Assembly: GCF_007859755.1 (NCBI RefSeq)
Contig: NZ_SJPF01000005.1
Span: 310,001 to 374,000 of the forward strand
Direction of reading: 5' to 3'
Source: Blastopirellula retiformator
GTDB taxonomy: Bacteria > Planctomycetota > Planctomycetia > Pirellulales > Pirellulaceae
DNA: 64,000 nt
Position 1 is the first letter of the stretch, and every line of letters begins with the position of its first letter. Made by a program: the position numbers and the translations under genes. Below the pieces are notes generated by a model. The model was not told the DNA's origin. It did no database searches and saw only the letters and a list, made by a program, of their open reading frames with translations. Of this stretch, positions 31,079-41,995 are shown one piece after another.

Positions 31079-32242
31079 TTAAGCGACCTTCTTTCTCAGG
31101 CCTATCTTGTGCAGGAAGCTCTTGAAACGATGTTTCATCGGGCGAGAGCTGGGAGTCGGGAAGACGAGCGCGGGGTTGAGCCGCCAGTCGTTTCGCCATT
31201 TATGCGAATTGCCCTCGATCGCACGGAACTTCGCCAGGATCTGGGGATCCGACTGAACGTCGAACGGGTCTTCGACGCCCTCGAAAAATGGATCGTTGCG
31301 GCGAATTGCCTCGCGCCAGCCAGGGTGAATCTGCGAGCCGTCGTTGACTTGCGTGAACGCACAGCCCCAGTCGTCGCACTGCAGCTCATTTTTTGCCGCC
31401 ACCACGGCGTGATATTCCGCCACCATCGGAATCAGCGGCGGCAACGAATCGAGCGTGAATCGAGTCTGGCAGCGGTTGAACTCTTCCGGCGTGCTTGGAT
31501 TGAAGTTGCTGAAATGGAACAACACGATCGGGCGTCCGCCAATCAGCGGTTGACCGTCTGAATCTGTGGTCAACGCAAATTGCGGAAATGTCCAATGTCC
31601 CGTGTTGTAGCCAGGGTTGCGGAGCAACATGACGTTGTCGAACAGCCCCGGCACCAGGCTTAGCCACTTTTGATCGGTGAAGATCGAACCGGTCAGGTCT
31701 TTGTGACCGTCCGACATCATGCGGGCCCGCCACCAGGCGATAAACTGGTTGGAGTTGTCATCATTGCGAACCGCGAAGAAGCCGCCGTTGTAGGTGCCGG
31801 CCATCAGAAACAGTTTTTCGCCCGGCAGCTTGTCGTCTTCTGGGAATGGCTTGAGCAAATGCGGAGTCAGCACGATCGAGTGTTGCGACAGGGCGGCGAA
31901 GACTTCGTCCAGGCGGCCGTAGATTCGCATGTCAGAGTCAAGATAAATGACTTCCTCGTAGCCTTTGGCGAGCACATGCTGGACGGCGAACGGCTTCAGT
32001 GAACACGACAATTCAAACGGCGTGTACTGAAAACAGAATCGCCGCCATTGCGGGATCTCCAGTTCGTCCGCGAAGAAGAACGTGACGTCTTCGTTCAGGC
32101 TCGCCAAATCGACCGGCGGGCGATCCGCCAAACAGACGTAGATGTCGACGTCGTCATGATGACGCCGAGCCGAATCGGCCAGCGCCAAGGCGAAGTGCAG
32201 ATAATTGCGGGTAACGACCGTGACTATCGCTTTACGATTCAT
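31079..32242 (-). CDS. GT8-like glycosyltransferase
   Basis: 387 residues. 'IVTVVTRNYLHFALALADS' starts a GT-A fold. The DxD motif is 'VIYLDSDMRIYGRLDEVF' near 97-115, and 'YNGGFFAVRND' follows near 153. 'IVLFHFSNFNPSTPEEF' is a planctomycete-type acceptor region. It is a paralogue in fold, but not a close copy, of the gene at 30154. It ends in -LRKKVA, close to the MuA ClpX signal RRKKAI. Confidence 0.82.
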   Translation of the reverse strand: MNRKAIVTVVTRNYLHFALALADSARRHHDDVDIYVCLADRPPVDLASLNEDVTFFFADELEIPQWRRFCFQYTPFELSCSLKPFAVQHVLAKGYEEVIYLDSDMRIYGRLDEVFAALSQHSIVLTPHLLKPFPEDDKLPGEKLFLMAGTYNGGFFAVRNDDNSNQFIAWWRARMMSDGHKDLTGSIFTDQKWLSLVPGLFDNVMLLRNPGYNTGHWTFPQFALTTDSDGQPLIGGRPIVLFHFSNFNPSTPEEFNRCQTRFTLDSLPPLIPMVAEYHAVVAAKNELQCDDWGCAFTQVNDGSQIHPGWREAIRRNDPFFEGVEDPFDVQSDPQILAKFRAIEGNSHKWRNDWRLNPALVFPTPSSRPMKHRFKSFLHKIGLRKKVA

Positions 32243-32285
32243 ACTCAGATTCTCTTAGCCGGAAAGATATTTGTCGCGTAGGACG

Positions 32286-33101
32286 TCAAGCGGCCGCTTT
32301 TTCGGCGGCGTCGACCAATTGCGGCAGATGAACGGCGAAACGCGTGCCGGCAATCTGTCGGCACCCACCATGCTCCTCCCAGAACTCATTGACAGTTTGG
32401 GTGACGCCCACGCATTCTTTGGCGTCCGGTTCCCAGGTGTAGTCGTGCCATAGCAACGCTGCGCCCGGCTTGACGAACGTGAGTGCAGTTTGGGTGTCGC
32501 GTTTGACAAATTCGTAGGTATGGTCGGCGTCGACAAAGACCAGATCAGCCGACTTCAGCAGGTCGTGGTCGGTGAACTCGATAGTGTTGGCGAAGCGTTG
32601 TTCGATCTGGCTCTCGTAGCGAGTGCCCTGGAAGAGGCAACCGACGTCGAAATTGGAGAGCCCGACTCCTTGGCCGTGCACATGCGTCGTACGCACGCCG
32701 GGATCCAAGTCGATCGTCACGATCCGGCCATCGGCGGGCATGTTCGCCGCCATCGTCAGCGTTGAGCCGCCCATGAACGTCCCAAACTCGACGATCATCT
32801 TCGGCTGCAACATCTTGATCAGACCGCCCAAGGTCAGCAATTCGTGTTCCGGCATCGCCCAGCGATGCGAACGAATCAGCCGAGGCAGCATGACCACTTC
32901 GGCTTGATCGGCGCCGGCGAAAATGTCGGAGAGCTTCGCTTCGGGAACGATGAAGGGAACGTGATCTGGAACGTTCCGGTTGCCCGCAGCGACCGGCTTT
33001 ACTTTGGCAGGTTTGGCCTTTTCCGCCGGAGGAGACGATGTTGCCGGCAATCGTTTGGCAATAGACCGTCCCAGCCGCTTTGCAAATCGCTTGAGTCCCA
33101 C
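32286..33101 (-). CDS. Class I SAM-dependent methyltransferase, CmcI/Methyltransf_24-like
   Basis: 271 residues from a GTG at 33101 that follows a near-perfect AGGAGG; the ATG at 33119 overlaps that site and is less likely. 'MIVEFGTFMGGSTLTMA' is motif I, 'IVTIDLDPG' follows, and 'SADLVFVDADHTYEFVKRD' is the Methyltransf_24 acidic motif. The N-terminal ~45 residues are Lys/Ala/Pro-rich and probably unstructured. It is the first of a tightly spaced run of minus-strand genes. It ends in -EKAAA. Confidence 0.83.
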   Translation of the reverse strand: MGLKRFAKRLGRSIAKRLPATSSPPAEKAKPAKVKPVAAGNRNVPDHVPFIVPEAKLSDIFAGADQAEVVMLPRLIRSHRWAMPEHELLTLGGLIKMLQPKMIVEFGTFMGGSTLTMAANMPADGRIVTIDLDPGVRTTHVHGQGVGLSNFDVGCLFQGTRYESQIEQRFANTIEFTDHDLLKSADLVFVDADHTYEFVKRDTQTALTFVKPGAALLWHDYTWEPDAKECVGVTQTVNEFWEEHGGCRQIAGTRFAVHLPQLVDAAEKAAA

Positions 33102-33325
33102 AGAGTGCCCTCCTGGCATCTTTGGTTAAAGTTCCTTCTTTGGCGATCGATCAGCGGGCAGTTTAGACCAATGTTTTGGCGGGTCACAATAGCAGTTTTC
33201 GCTTCCGCCAAGCCGGGAAAAGGGGCCAATTTCCCTAGTTTTTACGGCAGATACGCGTTGCGTACTTTGACGGTTCCGCGTCTGACGCCGTGCGGGAAAC
33301 CGCCATGGCGCGAAGGGCCCAAACG

Positions 33326-35302
33326 CTACGCCGCTTGGCGGTCTTGTATCACCTCTTCGCGGTATAGTTCGTGGTAGGTGCGGCTTCGTTTCAGCAGTTC
33401 TTCGTGACTGCCGATCGCTTCGACCTGGCCGGCGTTCATGACGATGATGCGATCGGCAAGTTCCAGCGCGGCGGGGCGGTGGGTGATCAAGATTGCTGTG
33501 CTGTCGCCGACACATCGCTCAAAAGCGGCGTGAATCTGGCGTTCGCTCTCCAGGTCGATCTGACTGGTCGCCTCGTCGAAGATGAAGATGTCAGGGTTCT
33601 TCAGCAGCGCCCGGGCGATCGCGATCCGCTGGCGCTGGCCGCCGGAAAGTGCCGAGCCGAGCTCGCCGCACGCCGATTTGTAGCCATGCGTCGTATGCGT
33701 GTGGACGAAGGCGTCGACTTCCGCCAGTTTGCCGGCGGCGGCGACTTCTTCGTCGGTGGCGGTCAGCCGACCATAGCGGATGTTCTCTTCGATCGAGTCG
33801 TTAAACAGGACTGTGTTCTGGTTAACCAGGCCGATTCGTCGCCGCAGATCGTGCTGTTTGGCGTCGCGGATGTTGGTGCCGCCAATCGTCACAGCTCCTT
33901 CATCGGGATCGTAAAAGCGGAGCAGCAGATTGATCAGCGTGCTCTTGCCGCAGCCGTTGGGGCCGACGATCGCCACTTTTTCGCCTTGGCGAATGGTCAG
34001 GTCCAGGTTTTCGAGGACGGTCACGTTTTCGTTATACCGAAACGAGACGTTGTTGAAGTGGATGTCCCCATCGTGCAGCGGGACTGGGTTTTCGGGGTCC
34101 TTGATGGCTGGTTCGGCGGCGAGAATGGAGAAAACTCGCTCCGAACCGGCGATGCCCGCTTGGATTGAACCGAACACGTCCCCTAGCTTGCGAATCGGGT
34201 CGGCGGCGGCGATCAGCGAAGCGTAGAAAGTCATGATGCCGCCAAAGTCCATCGCTTTGTCGGCCAGTCGAATGCCGAAGATGTGGGTCGCCTGGTTCAA
34301 AACCAAGTAACCGCCGGCGATCAGCGACAAGCAAACCATGCCGATGCCCAGCAATTCGTTGTTCGATCGAATCAGCGATCCGTAGACTTCCAGCTTCATT
34401 TGTTGGCGGAGAACCTCTTCCGTCTTGCGATAAAACCGCTCGTTTTCCAGCTCTTCATTGCCAAACGCTTTGACGACCTGGTAGCCGTTGTGGATTTGCA
34501 GGAAGAAGCTGATCACCCGGCCGTTGGCCTCCAGCACGCGGACGCTGGTGCGCTTGATCGATTTGGCGAGCGTCATCAGCAAGTACGCGGCGATCGGGCA
34601 GACCAGCAGCGACAGGAGCAAGAGACGCCAGTTGATATAGGCGGCCAGCGCGACGCAGGCGATCATCTTCGCCGGTTCACGTAGCGATTTGCCGAGCAGG
34701 ATCGAAATGGCGTTGCCAATCGAGTTGATATCGCCGCCAACGCGGGTCGCCGAGTCGCCGGTTTCCCCTTGGGGAACCTTGCCCAGTCGCAGCTCTAGCA
34801 TCTTGGCGAAGAACTGTCGCTGCAGCGACTTTGACGTGCGGAACGCCGCCCGGGCCATCAAGGTGGTGCTGATCGCCAGGAACAGGCACTTCAGCGCCGT
34901 ACCAACTAACAAGAACGCTACGATGCATAGCAGCGTGTTGAACGGGCTGGTCGGCGCGTAGTTTTCAATCCAGGGACGGGTTTTGTTGACGCTTTTCAGG
35001 CGGCCTTGCCATCCTTCGATCTCTTGCCGTTTCGAGGCGACATCGGCGTCATCGGCATTGGCGGCGACCAGGGCCGCCACTTCGGCTTCCCCTTCGCGGA
35101 TCGCGGTCTCGCACGCTTCCGTTTCGCGATCGATCCACTGCTGCAGGTTCTGTCCTTTGAAGATCACTTCGGCGAATGGGTAGACCGCGCCGACGTTGGC
35201 GCCCCACAGAACGCCGACCAGCAGCGAGCTGATGATGGAGAGGACGATGGACCACTTGTAGTCGCGCCAGGCCAGCCAGATTGCTTTGTTTAAATATCGC
35301 AT
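33326..35302 (-). CDS. ABC-type exporter, fused permease-ATPase (MsbA-like)
   Basis: A 658-residue half-transporter. The N-terminal membrane domain (about 15-380) has six predicted helices; a Glu/Ala-rich insert lies at about 55-100 between the first two. The ATPase domain has Walker A 'GPNGCGKST' (about 446), signature 'LSGGQRQR' (about 551) and Walker B 'IFIFDEATS' (about 574). Within a glycan locus it probably exports a lipid-linked glycan or precursor across the inner membrane. It ends in -DRQAA. Confidence 0.9.
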   Translation of the reverse strand: MRYLNKAIWLAWRDYKWSIVLSIISSLLVGVLWGANVGAVYPFAEVIFKGQNLQQWIDRETEACETAIREGEAEVAALVAANADDADVASKRQEIEGWQGRLKSVNKTRPWIENYAPTSPFNTLLCIVAFLLVGTALKCLFLAISTTLMARAAFRTSKSLQRQFFAKMLELRLGKVPQGETGDSATRVGGDINSIGNAISILLGKSLREPAKMIACVALAAYINWRLLLLSLLVCPIAAYLLMTLAKSIKRTSVRVLEANGRVISFFLQIHNGYQVVKAFGNEELENERFYRKTEEVLRQQMKLEVYGSLIRSNNELLGIGMVCLSLIAGGYLVLNQATHIFGIRLADKAMDFGGIMTFYASLIAAADPIRKLGDVFGSIQAGIAGSERVFSILAAEPAIKDPENPVPLHDGDIHFNNVSFRYNENVTVLENLDLTIRQGEKVAIVGPNGCGKSTLINLLLRFYDPDEGAVTIGGTNIRDAKQHDLRRRIGLVNQNTVLFNDSIEENIRYGRLTATDEEVAAAGKLAEVDAFVHTHTTHGYKSACGELGSALSGGQRQRIAIARALLKNPDIFIFDEATSQIDLESERQIHAAFERCVGDSTAILITHRPAALELADRIIVMNAGQVEAIGSHEELLKRSRTYHELYREEVIQDRQAA

Positions 35303-35486
35303 ATTCGAGTTCGGAGTCCGTTCGCGAAGTCGCCGAAAGTGCGACTGGTCCGCGTCGTTGATCGCAAAAAGTTAAGGCTGCGGTGTTTTCAGAGCAAGAG
35401 GAAAACATCGCGTTAGGGAATTGGCATTGTCGGATTCCATCAAGTGGTGGGGGCAAACGCGGTGCAGGCGGCAAGAAGGTCGCCTG

Positions 35487-36827
35487 CTATGCCGCTTGAC
35501 TTTGCTTGGCGGTCGATTCGCCCAGCCGCTGCGAAATCGTCTCGCACTCTCGCACAATCTTCTCAAAGGTCAGCGACCAGGGATGGTTGACCGGAGGCGC
35601 CTCGATCGGGATTCGCCAGCCTTGTTCCGCTTCAAAGTTGCGAATCAATTCGGCCAACTCTTCCGGCTGGTGCGGCGAAAAGTAGTTGCAATGGGGGCCG
35701 CCCACTTCCTGGTGAATTTTTAGATCGCTGGCGAACACGTGCAGGCCATGGTGCAGCGCTTCGGCGATCGGCAGGCCAAAGCCCTCGGCCAGCGAGGGGA
35801 ATATAAACGCCTTGCTATTTTGATAGATGTAGGCCAGCTCGGCGTCGCCGATATCGGTCAACAGCAGCAGCCGGTGACCATACTGCGGATGTTGTTTGAT
35901 CCGTTTCAACAGATCGTTGCACTTCCAGCCGATTCGCCCTACGAGCGCGACCGAGGCTTCGCTGCCCGAGGCCCAGAGCTGATCAAAGGCGTCGAGCAGC
36001 AATTTGTGGTTCTTGCGGACTTCGATGGTCGAGACCATCAAGTACGGGGCGGTGTCGCGGTCGACGAAGTGTTGGCGAACGCGGGGCGCGATTTGCTCGC
36101 CGTCGACCGTCGCGTGCGATTCGAGATCGCAGCCCAGGCGTACCGGGCGAACTTGCCAATCAGCGAGTGGGGCGTTTTCTTTGGCGATGAAGTCCCACAG
36201 GTCGTTGCGGGTCGTTTGCGAGTTGCCGAGGATGAAGTCGACGGAGCAAATCGCTCGCTTGATCCACCGCTGGAACGAAGGGGCGAACTTGTCGTGGCAT
36301 AGCTCGGGATGATGGACCGGGATCAAGTCCTGGATCATCGTGCCGACTACCGCGCCATCGCGTCTCGCCGCGGAGAGCGCATCATACATCGGGATATCCC
36401 ACCACGCGTCGAGCAACAACAACACGTCGCCGGCGCCGGGATTGGCGGGCTTGCGCGGCTCGTCATTGCGGGCGAAGAAACGTTCGATCGCCCGGGCGAT
36501 GGTGCGGGGATAAAGTAGTTTGCGGGCGCGGACGAACGCTTGCTCCAGACCGACCGCCGATTGCGGCACGAATTTCCGTAACAGTTTTTTGCGGCGACGC
36601 AGAACGTCGGGATGGGTCTTGCGAAACCCCCGCCCGATACAGGCCTCGTCGACTTCGACAAACTGGCCGTTCTCAAACATCACCGGCACGCACTGCAGGG
36701 CATGAGATTCTCCGTAGGCGAGTGCATGTTTGGCGATATTACGCACGACGCGCTGAATGCCATGATTGACGTCTCCCTTGGCGGTCTGGGTGACGTCGAT
36801 CAATAGTCTGCGGATTGGAGAGCTCAT
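35487..36827 (-). CDS. Family 4-type glycosyltransferase
   Basis: 446 residues from the ATG at 36827. The frame is open further upstream, but 'MSSPIRRLLIDVTQTAKGD' is the natural N-terminus. The C-terminal GT-B domain has 'LMVSTIEVRKNHKLLLDAF', 'VALVGRIGWK' and the EX7E motif 'FPSLAEGFGLPIAEALHHG'. It is divergent from gmd. It ends in -KQSQAA. Confidence 0.88.
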   Translation of the reverse strand: MSSPIRRLLIDVTQTAKGDVNHGIQRVVRNIAKHALAYGESHALQCVPVMFENGQFVEVDEACIGRGFRKTHPDVLRRRKKLLRKFVPQSAVGLEQAFVRARKLLYPRTIARAIERFFARNDEPRKPANPGAGDVLLLLDAWWDIPMYDALSAARRDGAVVGTMIQDLIPVHHPELCHDKFAPSFQRWIKRAICSVDFILGNSQTTRNDLWDFIAKENAPLADWQVRPVRLGCDLESHATVDGEQIAPRVRQHFVDRDTAPYLMVSTIEVRKNHKLLLDAFDQLWASGSEASVALVGRIGWKCNDLLKRIKQHPQYGHRLLLLTDIGDAELAYIYQNSKAFIFPSLAEGFGLPIAEALHHGLHVFASDLKIHQEVGGPHCNYFSPHQPEELAELIRNFEAEQGWRIPIEAPPVNHPWSLTFEKIVRECETISQRLGESTAKQSQAA

Positions 36828-38148
<1,321 letters not shown>

Positions 38149-38244
38149 TCGCGCCAAGTGTGGCTGTCTAGCGTTCGCTTCGTCTCACTGCATCCCGCCG
38201 TGCGACGTAAGTGATCGTTCCTACCTCCATTTCGCTAGAGCTTC

Positions 38245-39354
38245 ATGTTGCAAGTCGTACTGGATCTCGAAAAACTGCGTCAGCCGTACTGCGGCTTGGG
38301 GCAGTTTGCGCAGTATCTGGGAGACGCGATCGTCGAAGAGCTCAAATCGCGCGGGTTGGAGCCGATCATCCTCGCTCGGAAACCGCAACTGGAGCGATTT
38401 CCCAACGAGCGATCGCTCGAAGCGAACCTCTGGCGAAAAGAGCTGCTGCAGCGTCCTTCGCGGTTCTTCTACTCCGGCACGCTGGAGAAGCACCTGCTGT
38501 GGCACGCGACCCATCAACAGACTCGCTTCTTGCCGCGACATCCGCGCACGCCGATGTTGCTGACCATTCATGACTTGAACTTCTTGCGTGAGAAAGCGTC
38601 TTCCAAGATTGCTCGCGAGCGTCGGCGTCATCAACTGATCGTCGATCGGGCGACCGAGATTGTAGCGATCTCCAAGTTCGTCGCCCAAGAAGTCCGCGAA
38701 GAGCTGAACGTCGGCGACAAGCCGGTGCACGTCATCTACAACGGCGTCTCTCGCAAGGAGACCGAGCCGGTTCGTCCCGACTTTATCAAGGACGATCGCC
38801 CGTTTCTGTTTTCGATCGGATTGGTGCAGCGGAAGAAGAACTTCCATGTATTGATCGACTTGCTGGAGCGAGCCGAGCAGTATCGGATGATCCTGGCAGG
38901 CATCAAGACCGACGCCTATGCCGCCGAAATCGAAGAGGAAGTTCGCACCCGCGGGCTGGGGGAACGCTTTTTTCTGCCTGGCCCGGTCAGCGAAGGGGAA
39001 CGCGAATGGCTCTATCAAAACTGCGCCGCGTTCCTGTTCCCATCGATCACCGAAGGTTTTGGACTGCCGCCGATTGAAGCGATGTTGGGCGGAAAGCCAA
39101 CCTTTTTATCACGTCGTACCAGCTTGCCGGAGATTGGCGGAAAGCTCGCCTTTTATTGGGACGCCTTTGACGGCGACCATCTCTATCAACGGTTTGTCGA
39201 CGGGATGCGCCGCTATGCGCAAGATCCGTTGTATGGCGAACGCTTGAAGGCTCATGCCGGTCAATTCTGCTGGAAAACGGCGGCGCAGCAATACGTCGAT
39301 CTGTATGAAACGATTGGTGGCGTCAATCGCTCACGCAGCTCTTCTGCGGCCTGA
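38245..39354 (+). CDS. Family 4-type glycosyltransferase
   Basis: 369 residues, 96 bp downstream of gmd and probably in its transcript. The GT-B donor site includes 'LFSIGLVQRKKNFHVLIDL', 'MILAGIKTDAY' and the EX7E motif 'FPSITEGFGLPPIEAMLGG'. It may use the GDP-6-deoxysugar made through Gmd, by proximity only. It ends in -SSSAA. Confidence 0.88.
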   Translation: MLQVVLDLEKLRQPYCGLGQFAQYLGDAIVEELKSRGLEPIILARKPQLERFPNERSLEANLWRKELLQRPSRFFYSGTLEKHLLWHATHQQTRFLPRHPRTPMLLTIHDLNFLREKASSKIARERRRHQLIVDRATEIVAISKFVAQEVREELNVGDKPVHVIYNGVSRKETEPVRPDFIKDDRPFLFSIGLVQRKKNFHVLIDLLERAEQYRMILAGIKTDAYAAEIEEEVRTRGLGERFFLPGPVSEGEREWLYQNCAAFLFPSITEGFGLPPIEAMLGGKPTFLSRRTSLPEIGGKLAFYWDAFDGDHLYQRFVDGMRRYAQDPLYGERLKAHAGQFCWKTAAQQYVDLYETIGGVNRSRSSSAA

Positions 39355-39750
39355 CAAACGACTTGCTAACGAACCGTTAGGCAATCGTTCGCGTTATTGT
39401 CAACTTCTAATGCGAAAAACTCTTGTCGGATCTCGCTATCAGTTTTATAGTGGCGAGTGTTCAAGAAACGGTTCCCGCTAACTAGCATTTGAACCTCTGG
39501 GGCAGGGCGTCACGAACGTGATTTTTTTTCACGACAGTGATACCAGGGGTTCGCCAGACGACGCAATTATTCATTGCATTGATCACGCGGTTCGATCTTC
39601 AAGTCGGTTTAGCTAGCGGGAACTTTTTTTGCGCTTTGCCGTTTTCTCGCGCGGCTTGAACCTTTCTTTCAATCAGCGTCAACTTGGCGCGATTACGCTG
39701 CCGATACTAGAGATATCGGGGGGGCTCGATTCGATTTCTGTGGAAGCGTT
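39355..39750. other. AT-richer intergenic region
   Basis: 396 bp without a supportable gene. It is richer in A/T tracts than its surroundings. Small inverted repeats are present, for example CCGATA/TATCGG at 39701-39719. A TCACGAACGTGA followed by eight T near 39510-39530 could be a weak terminator for the glycosyltransferase gene upstream. Confidence 0.4.
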
Positions 39751-40359
39751 ATGAATCCATTGGTCCTTACGCCGTTGGCTCTCGGAGCCGCAGGCATCGC
39801 CGCCCAGGCGGCGTCCAAAATCTCCAGCGCCAATTTCGGTCAACTCCTCTCACTGGGAGACAAGTCGGCCGATGTCGCCGACCAATCGGACGAGTCCGCC
39901 GCCAACGACGCTTCGGCGCTCGACGCTCTCTTCGCTTCCTCGGGACAGCTAGACGGATCGCTCGATCAGCTTTCCGCTTCTACCGAGAGCCTGGTGAAGG
40001 AGATCGAAACGGCGATTCGCCAACTGCTGCAAGACGAAGGAATCAATCCGAGTTCGCAGTTTCAATGGACGATCAACGAGCAGGGCGAAATCGAAGTTGA
40101 TGGCGCCGGAACGGCCGATGATGAGATCGCCCGCTTGATTAACGGCGATGCGGCGCTGGCCAACAAGATTCGTCAAGCGGCCGCCAATCGTAGTCTGCTG
40201 GAAGCGGCCGCCGACCATCAAGATTTCTCGGCCGCTTACGATCAAAACGCTCAACAGTCGATCGACGCTTATCAGTCGCTGTTTCAGGGCAACACGCCGG
40301 CTGGGCGTCCTCAGTTCACCTTTCGCGCCGACAGCGGTCTAACGCTCGATCTCGCTTAG
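39751..40359 (+). CDS. Hypothetical protein
   Basis: A 202-residue protein I do not recognise. It starts at the ATG at 39751 with an Ala/Leu-rich N-terminus that is only weakly hydrophobic. A Ser/Asp/Ala-rich middle and a helical 'SLVKEIETAIRQLLQDEGI' segment near 85 follow. Its 3' end overlaps the 3' end of the protoporphyrinogen oxidase gene by 21 bp, tail to tail. Confidence 0.55.
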   Translation: MNPLVLTPLALGAAGIAAQAASKISSANFGQLLSLGDKSADVADQSDESAANDASALDALFASSGQLDGSLDQLSASTESLVKEIETAIRQLLQDEGINPSSQFQWTINEQGEIEVDGAGTADDEIARLINGDAALANKIRQAAANRSLLEAAADHQDFSAAYDQNAQQSIDAYQSLFQGNTPAGRPQFTFRADSGLTLDLA

Positions 40360-41769
40360 TTCCAGCTGCGCGACCAGCTTGGCCGCCGCTTCTTCGGCCG
40401 TCCGAATGCAGAGCGGAACGCCGACGCCATGATACGCGTTGCCAACCAGTTGCAGACCGGGCAATTCGGCCGCGCGGCGCTCGATCCGCTCGACCAGTTC
40501 CAGGTGTCCGACATGGTACTGCGGCATCTGTGCCGACCATCGCCGCACGGCGAATAGTTCCGGCTCGCCGGTCAAGCCAACCAGATCGGCAAGTTCTGCG
40601 GTCACAATCTTCCGCAACTCTTCTTCCGGCAGTTCGTTTCGCTCTGGATGACAGGCGCCCCCGACAAACGTGCGGATCAATACGGAGTCTTCTGGCGCAC
40701 GTCCCGGGAACTTGTAACTGGCGAAGCTGGAAGCGAGGATCTGGCGATTCTCCACCTCCGGCGCCACAAAACCGAACCCGGCGATCGGGCGAGTAATCTG
40801 CTCGCGTCGCACCCCGAGCAACACAATCGCACAGCCAGCATATTGAATTTGCGCCAGGTCGGCGGCCAACGCCGCGTCGCCGCTTTGCATGATTTGCGCA
40901 GCCGCCGGAGCGGGCGCGGCCATGATCACGCCATCGAAGGCGGTAGCTCCTTCGTCGGTCGTCACTTGCCAGCGGTCGTTCTCCAAACGTTCGACCGATC
41001 GAACCGGGGTATTCAGCCGAATTGATTCGCCTGGCAAGCAGGCTGAGATCGCATCGACGATCGCCGACATCCCGCCGCGGGGCGCGACGAACATCGAATA
41101 GCGAGCGCCGCCATCCGATTTCTCTGCGCTGGCCGACCGCTTCCGCATGCCGCGGATCAGCCCGCCATGTTTGCGCTCCATCTCGACGAACTGTTTCATC
41201 GTGGCGGCGACGCTCAGCTTTTTGGGATCGGCCGTATAGATGCCGCCGATCAGCGGTTGCACCAGTCGCTCGTAGGTCTCTTGCCCCAAACGCCGCACGA
41301 CAAAATCTTGTAAGCACTCGTCGCTCGTTTCTTTGCGAGCCGGCACGAAGTACTCCCAGGCGAGTCGCAACTTGCCCCGCCACGAAAGAATCGGCGAAGT
41401 CAAAATCGGCCAGGCTCTGCCCGGCGCCATCAACAGAAACCCGGCCGGCACTTCGATCAGTTTGCCGCGGTTGACGACGTACGCCTTGCGGAGGGCGTCG
41501 TTGGTCTGCAGCAGTTCGCTCTCGATCCCCAGTCGGCGGCAGAGATCGAGTCCCCAAGGAACGTTCGTGATGAAGTTGTCGGCGCTTTGTTCGACCAGGT
41601 AATCGCCGCACTGTTGCGTCTCGAGCACGCCGCCAAGTCGCTCGCCTGCCTCGTAGAGGGTGATCTCGGTCGCCGGCGCCAGTTCTTGCAAGCGATGGGC
41701 GGCCGCAAGTCCGCTAATTCCGCCGCCGATGATGGCGATTTTCGATGGTTTGGCTGCGGCGGCGTCCAA
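40339..41769 (-). CDS. hemG: Protoporphyrinogen/coproporphyrinogen oxidase, FAD type
   Basis: Oxidises protoporphyrinogen IX (or coproporphyrinogen III) in heme synthesis. The 476-residue flavoprotein has the FAD dinucleotide fold 'IAIIGGGISGLAAAHRL' near residue 11 and the 'YEAGERLGG' motif. 'ADNFITNVPWGLDLCRRLG' and 'PLIGGIYTADPKKLSV' are typical of this oxidase family (also called hemY/cgoX). A C-terminal 'VGNAYHGVGVPLCI' completes the FAD site. hemL at the window's end belongs to the same pathway but is not linked in an operon. Confidence 0.9.
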   Translation of the reverse strand: MDAAAAKPSKIAIIGGGISGLAAAHRLQELAPATEITLYEAGERLGGVLETQQCGDYLVEQSADNFITNVPWGLDLCRRLGIESELLQTNDALRKAYVVNRGKLIEVPAGFLLMAPGRAWPILTSPILSWRGKLRLAWEYFVPARKETSDECLQDFVVRRLGQETYERLVQPLIGGIYTADPKKLSVAATMKQFVEMERKHGGLIRGMRKRSASAEKSDGGARYSMFVAPRGGMSAIVDAISACLPGESIRLNTPVRSVERLENDRWQVTTDEGATAFDGVIMAAPAPAAAQIMQSGDAALAADLAQIQYAGCAIVLLGVRREQITRPIAGFGFVAPEVENRQILASSFASYKFPGRAPEDSVLIRTFVGGACHPERNELPEEELRKIVTAELADLVGLTGEPELFAVRRWSAQMPQYHVGHLELVERIERRAAELPGLQLVGNAYHGVGVPLCIRTAEEAAAKLVAQLELSEIER

Positions 41770-41995
41770 GGTGAGATCTCCAGGCGGGTTACGTAATCTT
41801 TTAGTGTACCAGATCGGCTGGGCGATGCCTTGAATCCGGAAAAGATAGGGGAAAAGCGACCAATTGGTTGCGTCATGATCGCCGCCTGGGTAGGTTGCAG
41901 AATACTCCTCTAGCGGAAAGTTCGCTCCACCCTCAGCGGCGGGCTCTTGGGCTGGGAACCAGTGCCGGCGATCGCTGACTTTTCAAGGTTTCTCC

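Noticed and set aside
39684-39700. A possible sigma-54 promoter (TTGGCGCGATTACGCTGC) upstream of the gene at 39751
   Set aside because: The distance between the GG and GC elements is wrong for the -24/-12 consensus.
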